DNA of 64,000 nucleotides from Pseudoalteromonas fuliginea (GTDB taxonomy: Bacteria; Pseudomonadota; Gammaproteobacteria; Enterobacterales; Alteromonadaceae): assembly GCF_000690055.1 (NCBI RefSeq), contig NZ_JJNZ01000065.1, positions 30,352 through 94,351 on the forward strand, read 5' to 3'. Positions 1 through 8,069 of the stretch are shown here, piece after piece. The translations under genes and the position numbers were made by a program. Positions within the stretch are counted from its first letter, which is position 1, and each line of letters opens with the position of its first letter. Below the pieces are notes generated by a model that saw nothing but the letters and a program-made list of their open reading frames with translations, was not told the DNA's origin and ran no database searches.

Positions 1-321
1 CGGCCATTGTTGCTGTATCAGCATTTGCAATGGGCGCATCGTTTACAGCTGTGATTGTAATCGACAAATTTGCCGAGGCAGTGCCTTGGTTTTCATCACT
101 TACAGAATATAAAACGGTTGCTGCGCCATAACTATTTATAGCAGGTGTATATTGAAGTTGATTACCAATAATTAATACCGACCCTAAGTCAGTAGCTGCA
201 GAGGTGATTGTTAAGGTATCTCCGTCAATATCGGTGTCATTGGCGAGCACATTAATTAGTAGTGGGGCGGCATCTTCGGCCATTGTTGCTGTATCTGCGT
301 TTGCAATAGGCGCATCGTTTA
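1..321. repeat. Intragenic repeat, 276-bp (92-codon) period
   Basis: The 45 bp at 1-45 and at 277-321 are nearly identical (a few substitutions). The offset of 276 bp keeps the frame, so the cadherin-like modules encoded here are recent duplicates. More copies probably lie beyond the left edge. Confidence 0.8.
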
Positions 322-2620
322 CTGGGATAACCGTGATAGTTACTGTTGCGGTTGTATCATTAGCATTGGTGCTTTCTAAGGTGTTTCCATCAGTAATACT
401 ATAAGTTAGCGTTATATCACCATTAAAATTGACTGGTGGTGTAAATTCTATTTTTTTATCGATAATAACAGCTTGGCCAATCGTGTTTTCAATACGAGAT
501 ATACTAATTACATCGCCATCTAAGTCGTTATCGTTAGCCAGTACATCAAGTAACGTCGCTGGACTATCTTCATTTAGTGTAAAGGTATCATTATTTGCAC
601 TTGGCAAAGTATTCACACCACTTTTACTTAATATTACTTGAGCACTCGCCGCAAGGCCTTGTTCATTTGAAACTAAATAAGTAAAGCTATCAACACCTAC
701 AAAATTTTGATTCGGTTGATAAGTAAAAGAGCCATCAGTATTAAGATTAAGCTCGCCATTTTTTACAGCCACAACCGGTACGGTATTAACATAAAGATCA
801 CCGCTTTCAATATTAATGTCATTAACTAGCAGGCCGCTTTCAACGTTAACTTCAAGCAACTTATTCGGTCTGAATAAATACTCATCATTTTGGGCAATCG
901 GATTATCAGCTTCACTATTAATTGTTAACGTTACGCTGGCTTGAGCTGTAGCACCTTGAGAGTCAATTATTTGATATTGAAACTGATCTACACCAAAAAA
1001 ATTAGCATCGGGTATATAAGTAAAGCTACCATCAGTTGCAAGTAATAATTGGCCATGAACAGGCGCAACAATAAAGTTTTCATCAACAAAAAAGTTGTCA
1101 TTATTAGGATCTGTATCATTTTTAAGTAAACCAGCAATAGCTTCAACAACTAATGTACTGTCTTCACTTAAACTATAACTATCGTTAGTCGCAATCGGTG
1201 GCATATTTTCAGCTACGCCGATGATAACTACATTGGCAATAGCTTGCTCACCTTGACTATCAACAATACGATATTGAAAGCTATCCTCCCCGCGCATATC
1301 TACTTCACCAAGGTATTCAAAGCTACCATCTGCGCGTAAAGTCAAACGTCCTTTTTCTGGTTCAGTGATAGGTGAGGTATCAACCGTTAAGCTATCTAAA
1401 TCAATATCACTATCATTGGCAAGTAAGCCAGGTGATGCAATATTCAAATTACCATCAAGTGGAATGCTATAGCTGTTATCAAGTGCAATAGGTGCATCAT
1501 TTATCGGATTAACAACAATTTCAACAACAGCGATGTCTGTCATATCAAGCTCATTAACCACTTGATAGCTAAAAGCATCTTCACCATTAAAATTGGCCGT
1601 TGGCGTGTAATTAAACTCACCAGACTCATTTATATTTAACGTACCGTGCTGTGGTTGCACTAGCGCATCTAAATTTATGCGCAATTCACCCATATATTGA
1701 TCGGTATCATTAGCAACTACATTGCCTTGTAGGCTTTCATCTTCATTAATTTGAAATTGATCGGGTTGCGCATTCGGGGCAAAATTTAGTTCTCCACCAA
1801 TAGGGGCTATATTTATTGCTTCAGCAAAACCACTTTCGCCACTGCCATCAATGCCAGTGATCAGTATTTGATAGCTTTTATCAACAAGCGATCCATCAAA
1901 GCTAAAAGCTGAATTGGATAAGCTTAGAAATTGTTGCCCATTTTCGAGCGTATTAATATTTTCAGGAGTCACACCAGCTTGAGTTGCTAAATAAACGTTA
2001 TAGCGATTGAGGTCTGAATTGGCTTGCCATGAAAGATCAATACTTTGATCATTACGCTGCGCCGTAACGCCTTCAATTTGATGGGGTTGCCAGCTAAATG
2101 TAGTCGCGTCAGCAAGTACTTGGTTATTTAAATTATCGGTTATCCATATTTCTAAACGAAGATCGCCCGCTTTTTCACCATAAAAATAAGGGTTAAAGCC
2201 GATAATTGATTGTTCAAAGCTTAAGCCACATAGTTCAGAACAAAGTGCGATGCTTTTATCTACACTTGGTAATACCAAGCTTACTGTAGCAATACCATCG
2301 GGATCTGAAACCGCAAGTGAAAACGTTACATTACCTTGCACAACTTCATTTTTTTGCGCAAATATAATATCAGCCTGTGAATTAGCAACTACATCGCTAA
2401 CAAATGCTCTACTTGACGTCGAAACACCTGAAACTTTAAATTTGGTCGATTGATTACTAGCAGTAACTCCCGTTAAGTTGAGGTTACTTGAAATAGGCTG
2501 AGGTGTTGCTTCGTTACTCGAACTTGGTGAAGCTTCTGGTGCAGTGGTGTCTTCTGAGCCACCACAGGCGCTTAATATAAACGCCATGGCACCAAGCAAA
2601 AATATATTTTTTGCTATCAT
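1..2620 (-). CDS. Cadherin-like repeat surface lipoprotein (partial, C-terminus outside window)
   Basis: An open minus-strand frame runs from an ATG at 2620 to the left edge (about 873 codons) with no stop. GGAG lies 8 nt before the ATG. The N-terminus is a lipoprotein signal with lipobox LSAC and the lipidated Cys at residue 19. The +2 residue is Gly, so sorting to the outer membrane is expected. A fibronectin type III-like domain lies near residues 180-270 (IDLSWQ...NRYNVYLA). From about residue 280 come six or more tandem cadherin/Ig-like repeats (Big_9 / cadherin-5 type) with recurring VNDAPIA, LANDTDIDGD and FNGEDAFSY motifs; the Asp-rich loops suggest calcium binding. It is the third gene of an operon with the FecR-domain gene (41 bp gap) and the Slam-like gene. 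Likely role: adhesin or matrix protein exposed on the surface. The ligand is unknown. Confidence 0.85.
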   Translation of the reverse strand, partial: MIAKNIFLLGAMAFILSACGGSEDTTAPEASPSSSNEATPQPISSNLNLTGVTASNQSTKFKVSGVSTSSRAFVSDVVANSQADIIFAQKNEVVQGNVTFSLAVSDPDGIATVSLVLPSVDKSIALCSELCGLSFEQSIIGFNPYFYGEKAGDLRLEIWITDNLNNQVLADATTFSWQPHQIEGVTAQRNDQSIDLSWQANSDLNRYNVYLATQAGVTPENINTLENGQQFLSLSNSAFSFDGSLVDKSYQILITGIDGSGESGFAEAINIAPIGGELNFAPNAQPDQFQINEDESLQGNVVANDTDQYMGELRINLDALVQPQHGTLNINESGEFNYTPTANFNGEDAFSYQVVNELDMTDIAVVEIVVNPINDAPIALDNSYSIPLDGNLNIASPGLLANDSDIDLDSLTVDTSPITEPEKGRLTLRADGSFEYLGEVDMRGEDSFQYRIVDSQGEQAIANVVIIGVAENMPPIATNDSYSLSEDSTLVVEAIAGLLKNDTDPNNDNFFVDENFIVAPVHGQLLLATDGSFTYIPDANFFGVDQFQYQIIDSQGATAQASVTLTINSEADNPIAQNDEYLFRPNKLLEVNVESGLLVNDINIESGDLYVNTVPVVAVKNGELNLNTDGSFTYQPNQNFVGVDSFTYLVSNEQGLAASAQVILSKSGVNTLPSANNDTFTLNEDSPATLLDVLANDNDLDGDVISISRIENTIGQAVIIDKKIEFTPPVNFNGDITLTYSITDGNTLESTNANDTTATVTITVIPVNDAPIANADTATMAEDAAPLLINVLANDTDIDGDTLTITSAATDLGSVLIIGNQLQYTPAINSYGAATVLYSVSDENQGTASANLSITITAVNDAPIANADTATMA

Positions 2621-2660
2621 TTTAAATACTCCATAATAAAAAGCGCTGTGTCCAATGTGT

Positions 2661-3812
2661 TTATGGTTCTAACCTAAAGGAGCCATTAGCATTTACATTA
2701 GGGTTATTTATTTCATTGAGATTAAAATTGCCGGTAATCGTATCTAAACCATTCAAAAAAATCGCCTCAATATCGCCAGCCGCTTTGTTATTACCATGAG
2801 ATGCAAAGGTAACAGCTAAATCAAGTTTACTTATATCTATTAAGCCGCTGTAAGCTGCATACCAATTACCACCAGTATCGCTAAAGCTAATTTCACCCTC
2901 GGGCACCGTACCATTATCAAAATCAACCGCCATGGTCATTGTAAAGTCAGTCACTGCACCTAAACTAGAATTCACTCCAAAGCTTGTCGCTTGATAGTTA
3001 AAAACGCCTTGGCGTTGTGCTATTTGATCAACCAAAGATGCATCACTAACCGTTTGATATTGTTGTTCAGAATAAACATCAGCAATAATAACTGTCTCTG
3101 AATCAAAGTTACTTTCTACTACAATCTCAGTAACAGGATCGGGCGAGGCAGTAGCCGTTTGTTGTTCACTTTCTTCATCCTCACTTTCACTTGGGCTATC
3201 GATACTTGTTATATTTTGATCAAAAACGCGCGACGCACTAATACTTGTGAATACTTCACCAGAAGACGTTACTTGCGCAAAGGAAAACGCTTCATCGCTG
3301 CCTAAAGAAACAACTTGCTGGTTTTCGAGTGTTAAATCTATTGCGCCGTCCCAAACAGCTAAAAACACATCGCCTTCAACCAACTGAACTTCAAAATGTG
3401 TACCGCGAATACCAATAGATCCAACAGGGGTTTTTACACTATAAGAGCCACCATTTTTTTTAATCACTCCCGAAATCGAACGCAAACCACCTTTAAGTAA
3501 TTCAATTGACGCAGAGCCTTGTTGGGTATTACTATCAAACTCATAATTAGCAATATTGAGCACCGAATTCTCTTTTAGCGCAATCAAGCCACCGTCAGAC
3601 ATTGAAAACTGTGCCTTACTTTTTTCACCAGTAGTTATGCGATCTACACCAAATACAGTGTCTCTGCGTTTTAATTGTCTTTGCTGTTCGGAGTTAGCAT
3701 CTAGAGCTAAAACAGTACCTCGGGCAAGAATCGTTTTACCAGCAGGATTGGCGGCTTGTGCATTAAAACTCACACAAAGTAAGGTTGTTATCACAGGGAG
3801 TAAAAGTTTCAT
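2661..3812 (-). CDS. Periplasmic FecR-domain protein
   Basis: This 383-residue protein has a Sec signal peptide (hydrophobic core about 3-18, AQA cleavage near residue 20). A FecR domain covers roughly residues 25-160: positions resembling GEKSKAQFSMSDGG, a GGLRSISG turn and the hallmark VGSIGIRGTHFEV. An acidic Ser/Glu linker (about 205-222) leads to a C-terminal region I do not recognise. Classical FecR anti-sigma regulators are inner-membrane proteins next to a FecI sigma factor. Here the protein is exported and no sigma gene is nearby, so it is more likely a structural or accessory protein for the lipoprotein gene that follows. It starts 12 bp after the upstream gene, with AAGGT before the ATG. 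Confidence 0.85.
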   Translation of the reverse strand: MKLLLPVITTLLCVSFNAQAANPAGKTILARGTVLALDANSEQQRQLKRRDTVFGVDRITTGEKSKAQFSMSDGGLIALKENSVLNIANYEFDSNTQQGSASIELLKGGLRSISGVIKKNGGSYSVKTPVGSIGIRGTHFEVQLVEGDVFLAVWDGAIDLTLENQQVVSLGSDEAFSFAQVTSSGEVFTSISASRVFDQNITSIDSPSESEDEESEQQTATASPDPVTEIVVESNFDSETVIIADVYSEQQYQTVSDASLVDQIAQRQGVFNYQATSFGVNSSLGAVTDFTMTMAVDFDNGTVPEGEISFSDTGGNWYAAYSGLIDISKLDLAVTFASHGNNKAAGDIEAIFLNGLDTITGNFNLNEINNPNVNANGSFRLEP

Positions 3813-3824
3813 AAGTACCTTAAA

Positions 3825-5150
3825 TTAGAATGAGTAAGAAACGCTTAAATTAATATCTAAGCGATCATATTCAAATAAAGATATATTACTGGTTTTATCT
3901 TGATAATTGGCCGCCAGTTGTATAGCTAAATCGTCGTTTATTAAATAACGTATGGTGCTTGTAAGCATCAGTAAATTGTCTTCACGGTCTTTTAAAAATA
4001 AAGGATGTTCATCTTGGTAATCAATCCATTGATATCCTGCAAGTGTTAGTAGTTGCCAATGTTCAGCAAGCTGAGAATTAGCCTGATAATACATGCCAAG
4101 TATATTACGACTATTTGATTTACCCGCAGGTACATCCGCATTTTCAGTTTTGATATTAATACTCACACTTTGGAACCAGCGTTGAGATACATAACTAGTT
4201 CCTGCGTTTAGTGCAATAAATGTGTTATCGAGTTTTTCATCAAGTTTATTATTCATTACACCAAAAGAAACAGCCCCAAATAAGCGAGATTTTTTAGATA
4301 ATTTAAAATCAGCTCCTGTTACGAGCGACGATTCTGTTCTATAAAGTTCGCCATCAAGTACTAATGGTGTTACACCAGCTTGTACATACCAACTTAGCTT
4401 ATCTTGTTTGTGCTTATAAGCTGCATTTATGTGTGTGTTAACGCGGTCATATTGTTCTAACGCTTCAAACTTATACCATGCAGTATTAACACTTAACGTT
4501 AATAAGCTTTGTTGGTCCAGAGGATGAGAATAGCTCCCTCTATAGTTAAGCTGCATATAGTTATCATCAGTACTTTTGCTGTCTGGCGACAGTAAAAATT
4601 CGCCTAAATTAGGTATGATAATAGTATCTTCGGCTGTGCCTGCATTTACATTGTCATCCACACCAAAAGCCAGTTGAATATTTTGTGTATAAGAGCGCCC
4701 TGCACGTTGCTGTTCAACAATGGCAGCATCAAGTAGTGATTGCGCGCTCGTTTTTATATTTTTAGGTGTATTAGCCGCGTTAATAAGTATTAGCGCTTGA
4801 GTATCTGCTGCGGGTAAGTTTTTAACCATTAAATAAGCTCGAACTAAATGTAGGCGAGCTTCGTACCATTGTGGGCTTGCTTCAACTACACGTTCAAAAG
4901 CAAAGACTGCTGTAGCTGGTTGGTTTGTTTTAAGTGCGGAAATCCCTAATAAAAAGTCAAAAGCAGGCTCGCCTAAATATTGATTTTCAATATGACTTAT
5001 TTTGTAGGCTTGTTGAAACTTATGATCAGAAATTAATTGTTGTAGTTCAGTTAACAATTTAGCGTAGCTTTCGTCATTTTTAGCCAGAGCACTAACACTA
5101 ACTACAGTTAAAAAAGCACACAGTAAATGTGCTAGAGCCTGTTTAATCAT
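3825..5150 (-). CDS. TPR plus outer-membrane beta-barrel protein, Slam-like (DUF560-like)
   Basis: This 441-residue protein has a signal peptide ending near ALA (residue 23). An alpha-helical TPR region follows at about 30-150 (AFDFLLGISALKTNQPATAV, then an ASPQWYEARLHLVRAYL repeat). From about 155 to the end the pattern alternates as in transmembrane beta strands (FGVDDNVNAGT, MQLNYRGSYSH), and the last residue is Phe in LSVSYSF, the usual BAM-recognised terminus. A periplasmic TPR domain followed by a barrel of about 14 strands is the architecture of surface lipoprotein assembly modifiers, which move lipoproteins to the outer leaflet. The downstream lipoprotein would be the natural client. 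A generic TPR porin-like protein is the alternative. It is first in the minus-strand operon. Confidence 0.65.
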   Translation of the reverse strand: MIKQALAHLLCAFLTVVSVSALAKNDESYAKLLTELQQLISDHKFQQAYKISHIENQYLGEPAFDFLLGISALKTNQPATAVFAFERVVEASPQWYEARLHLVRAYLMVKNLPAADTQALILINAANTPKNIKTSAQSLLDAAIVEQQRAGRSYTQNIQLAFGVDDNVNAGTAEDTIIIPNLGEFLLSPDSKSTDDNYMQLNYRGSYSHPLDQQSLLTLSVNTAWYKFEALEQYDRVNTHINAAYKHKQDKLSWYVQAGVTPLVLDGELYRTESSLVTGADFKLSKKSRLFGAVSFGVMNNKLDEKLDNTFIALNAGTSYVSQRWFQSVSINIKTENADVPAGKSNSRNILGMYYQANSQLAEHWQLLTLAGYQWIDYQDEHPLFLKDREDNLLMLTSTIRYLINDDLAIQLAANYQDKTSNISLFEYDRLDINLSVSYSF

Positions 5151-5197
5151 GTTTTATCGAATATCCTATAAGAAATTTTTTGCTTTATTGCCATTAG

Positions 5198-5427
5198 GGT
5201 CAGTTGACCTTTTCGGATTGAAATTTGTTCTATCTAGGGGCGACTTAATCGCGGCGCAAGGTTTGTTGCTTAGTGGGCTCGGTAACTGCTCCTGCGTTAC
5301 TCTAATGGCTTACATACCTATAAGAATAAATCAAAACCGAGCAAAGCTGCCCAGTCATGCTCACGGGCCTTATTTAAAAACCAAACACGCCGCTGCAAAT
5401 CTAACCTCGAAAGATAAACAAGCCCTA
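5198..5427 (+). repeat. Dispersed repeat, copy A
   Basis: This segment aligns almost end to end with the reverse complement of 60114-60330. The best conserved core is a stretch of about 70 bp from CTCGGTAACTGCTCCTGCGT to AAACCGAG; its ends (GCTCGGT/ACCGAGC) can pair. A 95-codon plus-strand reading frame (5149-5436) crosses the repeat, but copy B has an in-frame TAA at the equivalent position, so I do not call a gene. The element lies directly upstream of the Slam-like operon and may carry its promoter. I do not recognise its family and see no transposase. Confidence 0.75.
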
Positions 5428-5804
5428 ATAAAATGATGGTAGTAGGTAATAATTTAGCACTTTTTATAGGCATGTAAAGCAAATGAAAACATTATTTCAA
5501 AAATGTAAATGTTAATATCTTCCAGCTTTTTAAATCAATAGCATAAAATTAGTGACCTATTATAGCGATAATAAAACAGCTTGATAACAAAGCATAAATT
5601 TCGTTATTCTAAATAAAATTTAACAACATTTTAGAGTAATTTAATTCGGTAAATTAGTCATGTTTTAATAAAATTGGTTTAGAACTGGTCTAGTTGTTCA
5701 GACAAGTAAGTGCAGGGGGAAATAGATTGTATTTTTAGTTATTTAAAATTACTGGGGAAATAATATGAAAATGATTATACAAAAAATAAAAAAAGGAGAA
5801 AAAT
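5428..5804. other. AT-rich intergenic region, no gene seen
   Basis: I find no plausible coding frame or structured RNA here. The right end, read on the minus strand just after the tRNA CCA, is strongly T-rich (two T runs interrupted by CTCC and A) and could help end tRNA transcription. Confidence 0.5.
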
Positions 5805-5881
5805 TGGGGCGATTGACGGGGCTTGAACCCGCGACAACCGGAATCACAATCCGGGGCTCTACCAACTGAGCTACAACCGCC
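5805..5881 (-). tRNA. tRNA-His (anticodon GTG)
   Basis: Read on the minus strand, this 77-nt sequence folds into a full cloverleaf. It has the extra 5' G(-1) opposite C73 that is typical of tRNA-His, acceptor stem GCGGTTG/CAATCGC (one G-T pair), D arm TAGCTCAGTTGGTAGAG, anticodon stem-loop CCGGATTGTGATTCCGG with GTG, T arm CGGGTTCAAGCCCCG, and an encoded CCA. Structure and anticodon leave little doubt. Confidence 0.97.
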
Positions 5882-5909
5882 ACAACACACCTTGTTTGGT
5901 GTGGCGCGC

Positions 5910-5938
5910 ATAATACATAAAATAATAAATCTTGTGAA
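5910..5938 (-). promoter_or_regulatory. Putative sigma-70 promoter of tRNA-His
   Basis: On the minus strand, -35 TTCACA (5938-5933), a 17-bp spacer and -10 TATTAT (5915-5910) are followed at once by a GC-rich discriminator (GCGCGCC). That layout is typical of stringently controlled stable-RNA promoters. The start would fall near 5903, about 20 nt before the mature tRNA. Confidence 0.6.
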
Positions 5939-6250
5939 GTCTAAAAGTGAAAAAAATCAAAAAAAATAATTAATGCGTAAAATACAGTATGTAAGGTGGT
6001 GATTGATTAGTGCTTAAATATGGCTACTTTAGGCCATTTAACTGGGGGCAAAACGTGTAACGAACGAGATTAGTAAAGGGAGAAAAAATATTTAAGCCTT
6101 ACTTTCTTTATTAGTAAGTGCGAATGATTAAGAAACAGCGCATACCTTCTAAAAAAACGATAAATACTTAATAAATATGAAACATATTGTCGCTTTTATA
6201 TATTAATTTATATAAACATAGCGTTTTTTATAGTGAAAATTCATTGTTTT

Positions 6251-6280
6251 TTGAGAATAAATTGTAAATAAATGTATAAT
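6251..6280 (+). promoter_or_regulatory. Putative sigma-70 promoter of mscS
   Basis: -35 TTGAGA (6251-6256), an 18-bp spacer and a consensus -10 TATAAT (6275-6280) lie about 42 bp before the mscS start. Confidence 0.6.
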
Positions 6281-6322
6281 GTTGGCTGGAAAAACGCTTA
6301 ATGAAAACTATTTGGAGTGATT

Positions 6323-7141
6323 ATGGATTCAATATTAAACTGGCTGAACGAAAACTCAGGCCTAATTTTACATTACGGTATACAGGCGGTTGTTGCGCTT
6401 GTTATCTTTTTACTTGGTAGTCGTATTGCTAAGTTTTGTTCTAACTTAACTGAAAAAGGTTTTGCTAAAAAGAACGTAGATAAAGCGGTTGGCTCATTTG
6501 TTTCAAGCATTGTGTATACACTTGTATTTGCTGTCACTATTTTAATGGCACTTTCGCAAATTGGTATTGAAACTACGTCATTCATCGCTATTTTAGGTGC
6601 CGCAGGTTTAGCTGTTGGCTTAGCGCTTCAAGGTTCATTGTCTAACTTTGCATCTGGCGTACTAATTATTTTACTTCGTCCATTCAAATCAGGTGATTTT
6701 GTTGAAGCTGGTAGTAAAATGGGTACTGTTAAGAAAATCGAAATATTCTCAACTGAACTACGCACTCCAGATAATAAAGTAATAATTGTGCCAAATTCAC
6801 AAATTATGTCGGGTGCTATTACTAATTTCTCACGTGAGTCTACTCGTCGTATCGATTTAGTTATCGGTGTTGGTTACGATGCTGATTTACGTCAAGCAAA
6901 AGAAGTATTAAAATCAGTGTTAGATGCAGAAGAACGTCTACTTAAAGACCCAGCTTATACAGTTGCTGTATCTGAGCTAGGTGATTCGAGTGTTAATTTT
7001 GTAGTGCGTCCTTGGGTTAACAGTGCGGATTACTGGCCAACATATTTCTCGCTAATGGAAAATATTAAAATTGCATTAGACGACGCAAACATTTCAATTC
7101 CATTTCCACAAATGGATGTTCATTTACACAAGCAAGACTAA
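6323..7141 (+). CDS. mscS: Small-conductance mechanosensitive channel, MscS family
   Basis: This inner-membrane channel opens under membrane tension and releases solutes on hypo-osmotic shock. The 272 residues are close to E. coli MscS (286). Three hydrophobic helices lie at about 13-37, 55-80 and 85-125. The third is the Gly/Ala-rich pore helix (LGAAGLAVGLALQGSLSN) followed by ASGVLIILLRPFKSGDFVEAG. The cytoplasmic beta domain has the family motif VPNSQIMSGAITNFS. I chose the ATG at 6323 because GGAG sits 5 nt upstream; a GTG six bases earlier overlaps that site. A DUF481 gene follows after 22 bp and may be cotranscribed. Confidence 0.93.
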   Translation: MDSILNWLNENSGLILHYGIQAVVALVIFLLGSRIAKFCSNLTEKGFAKKNVDKAVGSFVSSIVYTLVFAVTILMALSQIGIETTSFIAILGAAGLAVGLALQGSLSNFASGVLIILLRPFKSGDFVEAGSKMGTVKKIEIFSTELRTPDNKVIIVPNSQIMSGAITNFSRESTRRIDLVIGVGYDADLRQAKEVLKSVLDAEERLLKDPAYTVAVSELGDSSVNFVVRPWVNSADYWPTYFSLMENIKIALDDANISIPFPQMDVHLHKQD

Positions 7142-7163
7142 TTTTAAATAGGTTATTTTTTTA

Positions 7164-7946
7164 ATGAAATTAAAGCTTTTATCAATGTTAGTTGCAGCCT
7201 CTGCTGCAACTAACGCATTTGCCGAAGATGCAGAGCAAAAAACGTGGGAAGTTACCAGTGAGCTTGGTGCTATTATCACAAGTGGTAATACAGAAACAAC
7301 CACGCTTAAAGGTGGTATTAAAGTACAGCACAATCTAGAAAACTGGAACAACGAGTATAAAATCGATGGAATCTTCAAAGAAGATGAAGTTGAAGATGCT
7401 GACGGTAATAAAGATAAGCAGCGTACCAACGAAAAATACTCTATTTCTGCGCAAGGTAATTACAAATTAAATGAAAAGCATGCTCACTTATTCATTTATG
7501 GTTCACACGTGTCAGATTACTTTGGCGCATACCGAAGTGAATCAGTAATTTCTGCTGGTTATGGTTTACGTTTATTAAACGAAAAAACCATGTGGCTAAG
7601 TGCTGAAATTGGTCCAGGTTATAAATATTTCGAATACCCAGATGACAGCACTGAAATTGACGACAACGGCGATTTACTTGCTGGTGAGTTTGAAGGTGAG
7701 GTGATTGCTCTAGGTAAGTTAGATTATAACTGGAAGATTTCTGATAATGCGCGCTTTACTCAGTTAATTGCAGTGGAGTATGGTGATACAAACACTAAAA
7801 CGCGTTCAGAAACTGCACTACTTGCAAAAATTAATGGCTCATTACAAATGAAAGTTGCTTTTAATGTTACCAACAACTCAGATGTTGCTGATGATAAAGA
7901 AAGCACTGATACTGAAACGTCATTCACGTTAGTTTACAGTTTTTAA
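7164..7946 (+). CDS. DUF481 (YdiY-like) outer-membrane protein
   Basis: This 260-residue protein has a signal peptide ending at NAFA (about residue 20). An N-terminal SELGAIITSGNTETTT segment and repeating amphipathic strands end in a C-terminal Phe (FTLVYSF), consistent with a small outer-membrane beta barrel of the 'salt-induced outer membrane protein' (DUF481) family. The family's molecular function is not established. It follows mscS closely and is closed by an intrinsic terminator, so the two may form an osmotic-response pair (inference). Confidence 0.85.
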   Translation: MKLKLLSMLVAASAATNAFAEDAEQKTWEVTSELGAIITSGNTETTTLKGGIKVQHNLENWNNEYKIDGIFKEDEVEDADGNKDKQRTNEKYSISAQGNYKLNEKHAHLFIYGSHVSDYFGAYRSESVISAGYGLRLLNEKTMWLSAEIGPGYKYFEYPDDSTEIDDNGDLLAGEFEGEVIALGKLDYNWKISDNARFTQLIAVEYGDTNTKTRSETALLAKINGSLQMKVAFNVTNNSDVADDKESTDTETSFTLVYSF

Positions 7947-7980
7947 CCAATGTAACTAAAGAAATGACATTTAAGTGACA

Positions 7981-8004
7981 AAAAGGGACGAAAGTCCCTT
8001 TTTT
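7981..8004 (+). terminator. Rho-independent terminator
   Basis: Stem AAAAGGGAC / GTCCCTTTT with loop GAAA runs into a T tract. It separates the mscS/DUF481 unit from polysaccharide locus 1. Confidence 0.9.
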
Positions 8005-8069
8005 ATTTGCTACTAAATAATGTATTATGGCGACCAATTTTGGTTGTAGACCTAGGGATATACCTACTC

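Larger units (their letters stand above)
5882..6322. other. Intergenic region between tRNA-His and mscS
   Basis: It holds the tRNA promoter on the minus strand and the mscS promoter on the plus strand (listed separately). The tRNA leader has a small hairpin (CACACC TTGTTT GGTGTG, 5886-5903). The rest is AT-rich, and I see no gene. Confidence 0.5.

Noticed and set aside
2661..3812. FecR as an anti-sigma regulator
   Set aside because: It has a cleavable signal peptide instead of a cytoplasmic anti-sigma domain, and no FecI-like gene is adjacent.
5149..5436. 95-codon plus-strand reading frame
   Set aside because: It crosses dispersed repeat copy A; copy B has an in-frame stop at the matching position, and the frame has no domain or good ribosome site.
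5805..5881. tRNA-His as an integration site of a genomic island
   Set aside because: No second copy of the tRNA 3' end and no integrase were noticed in the window.
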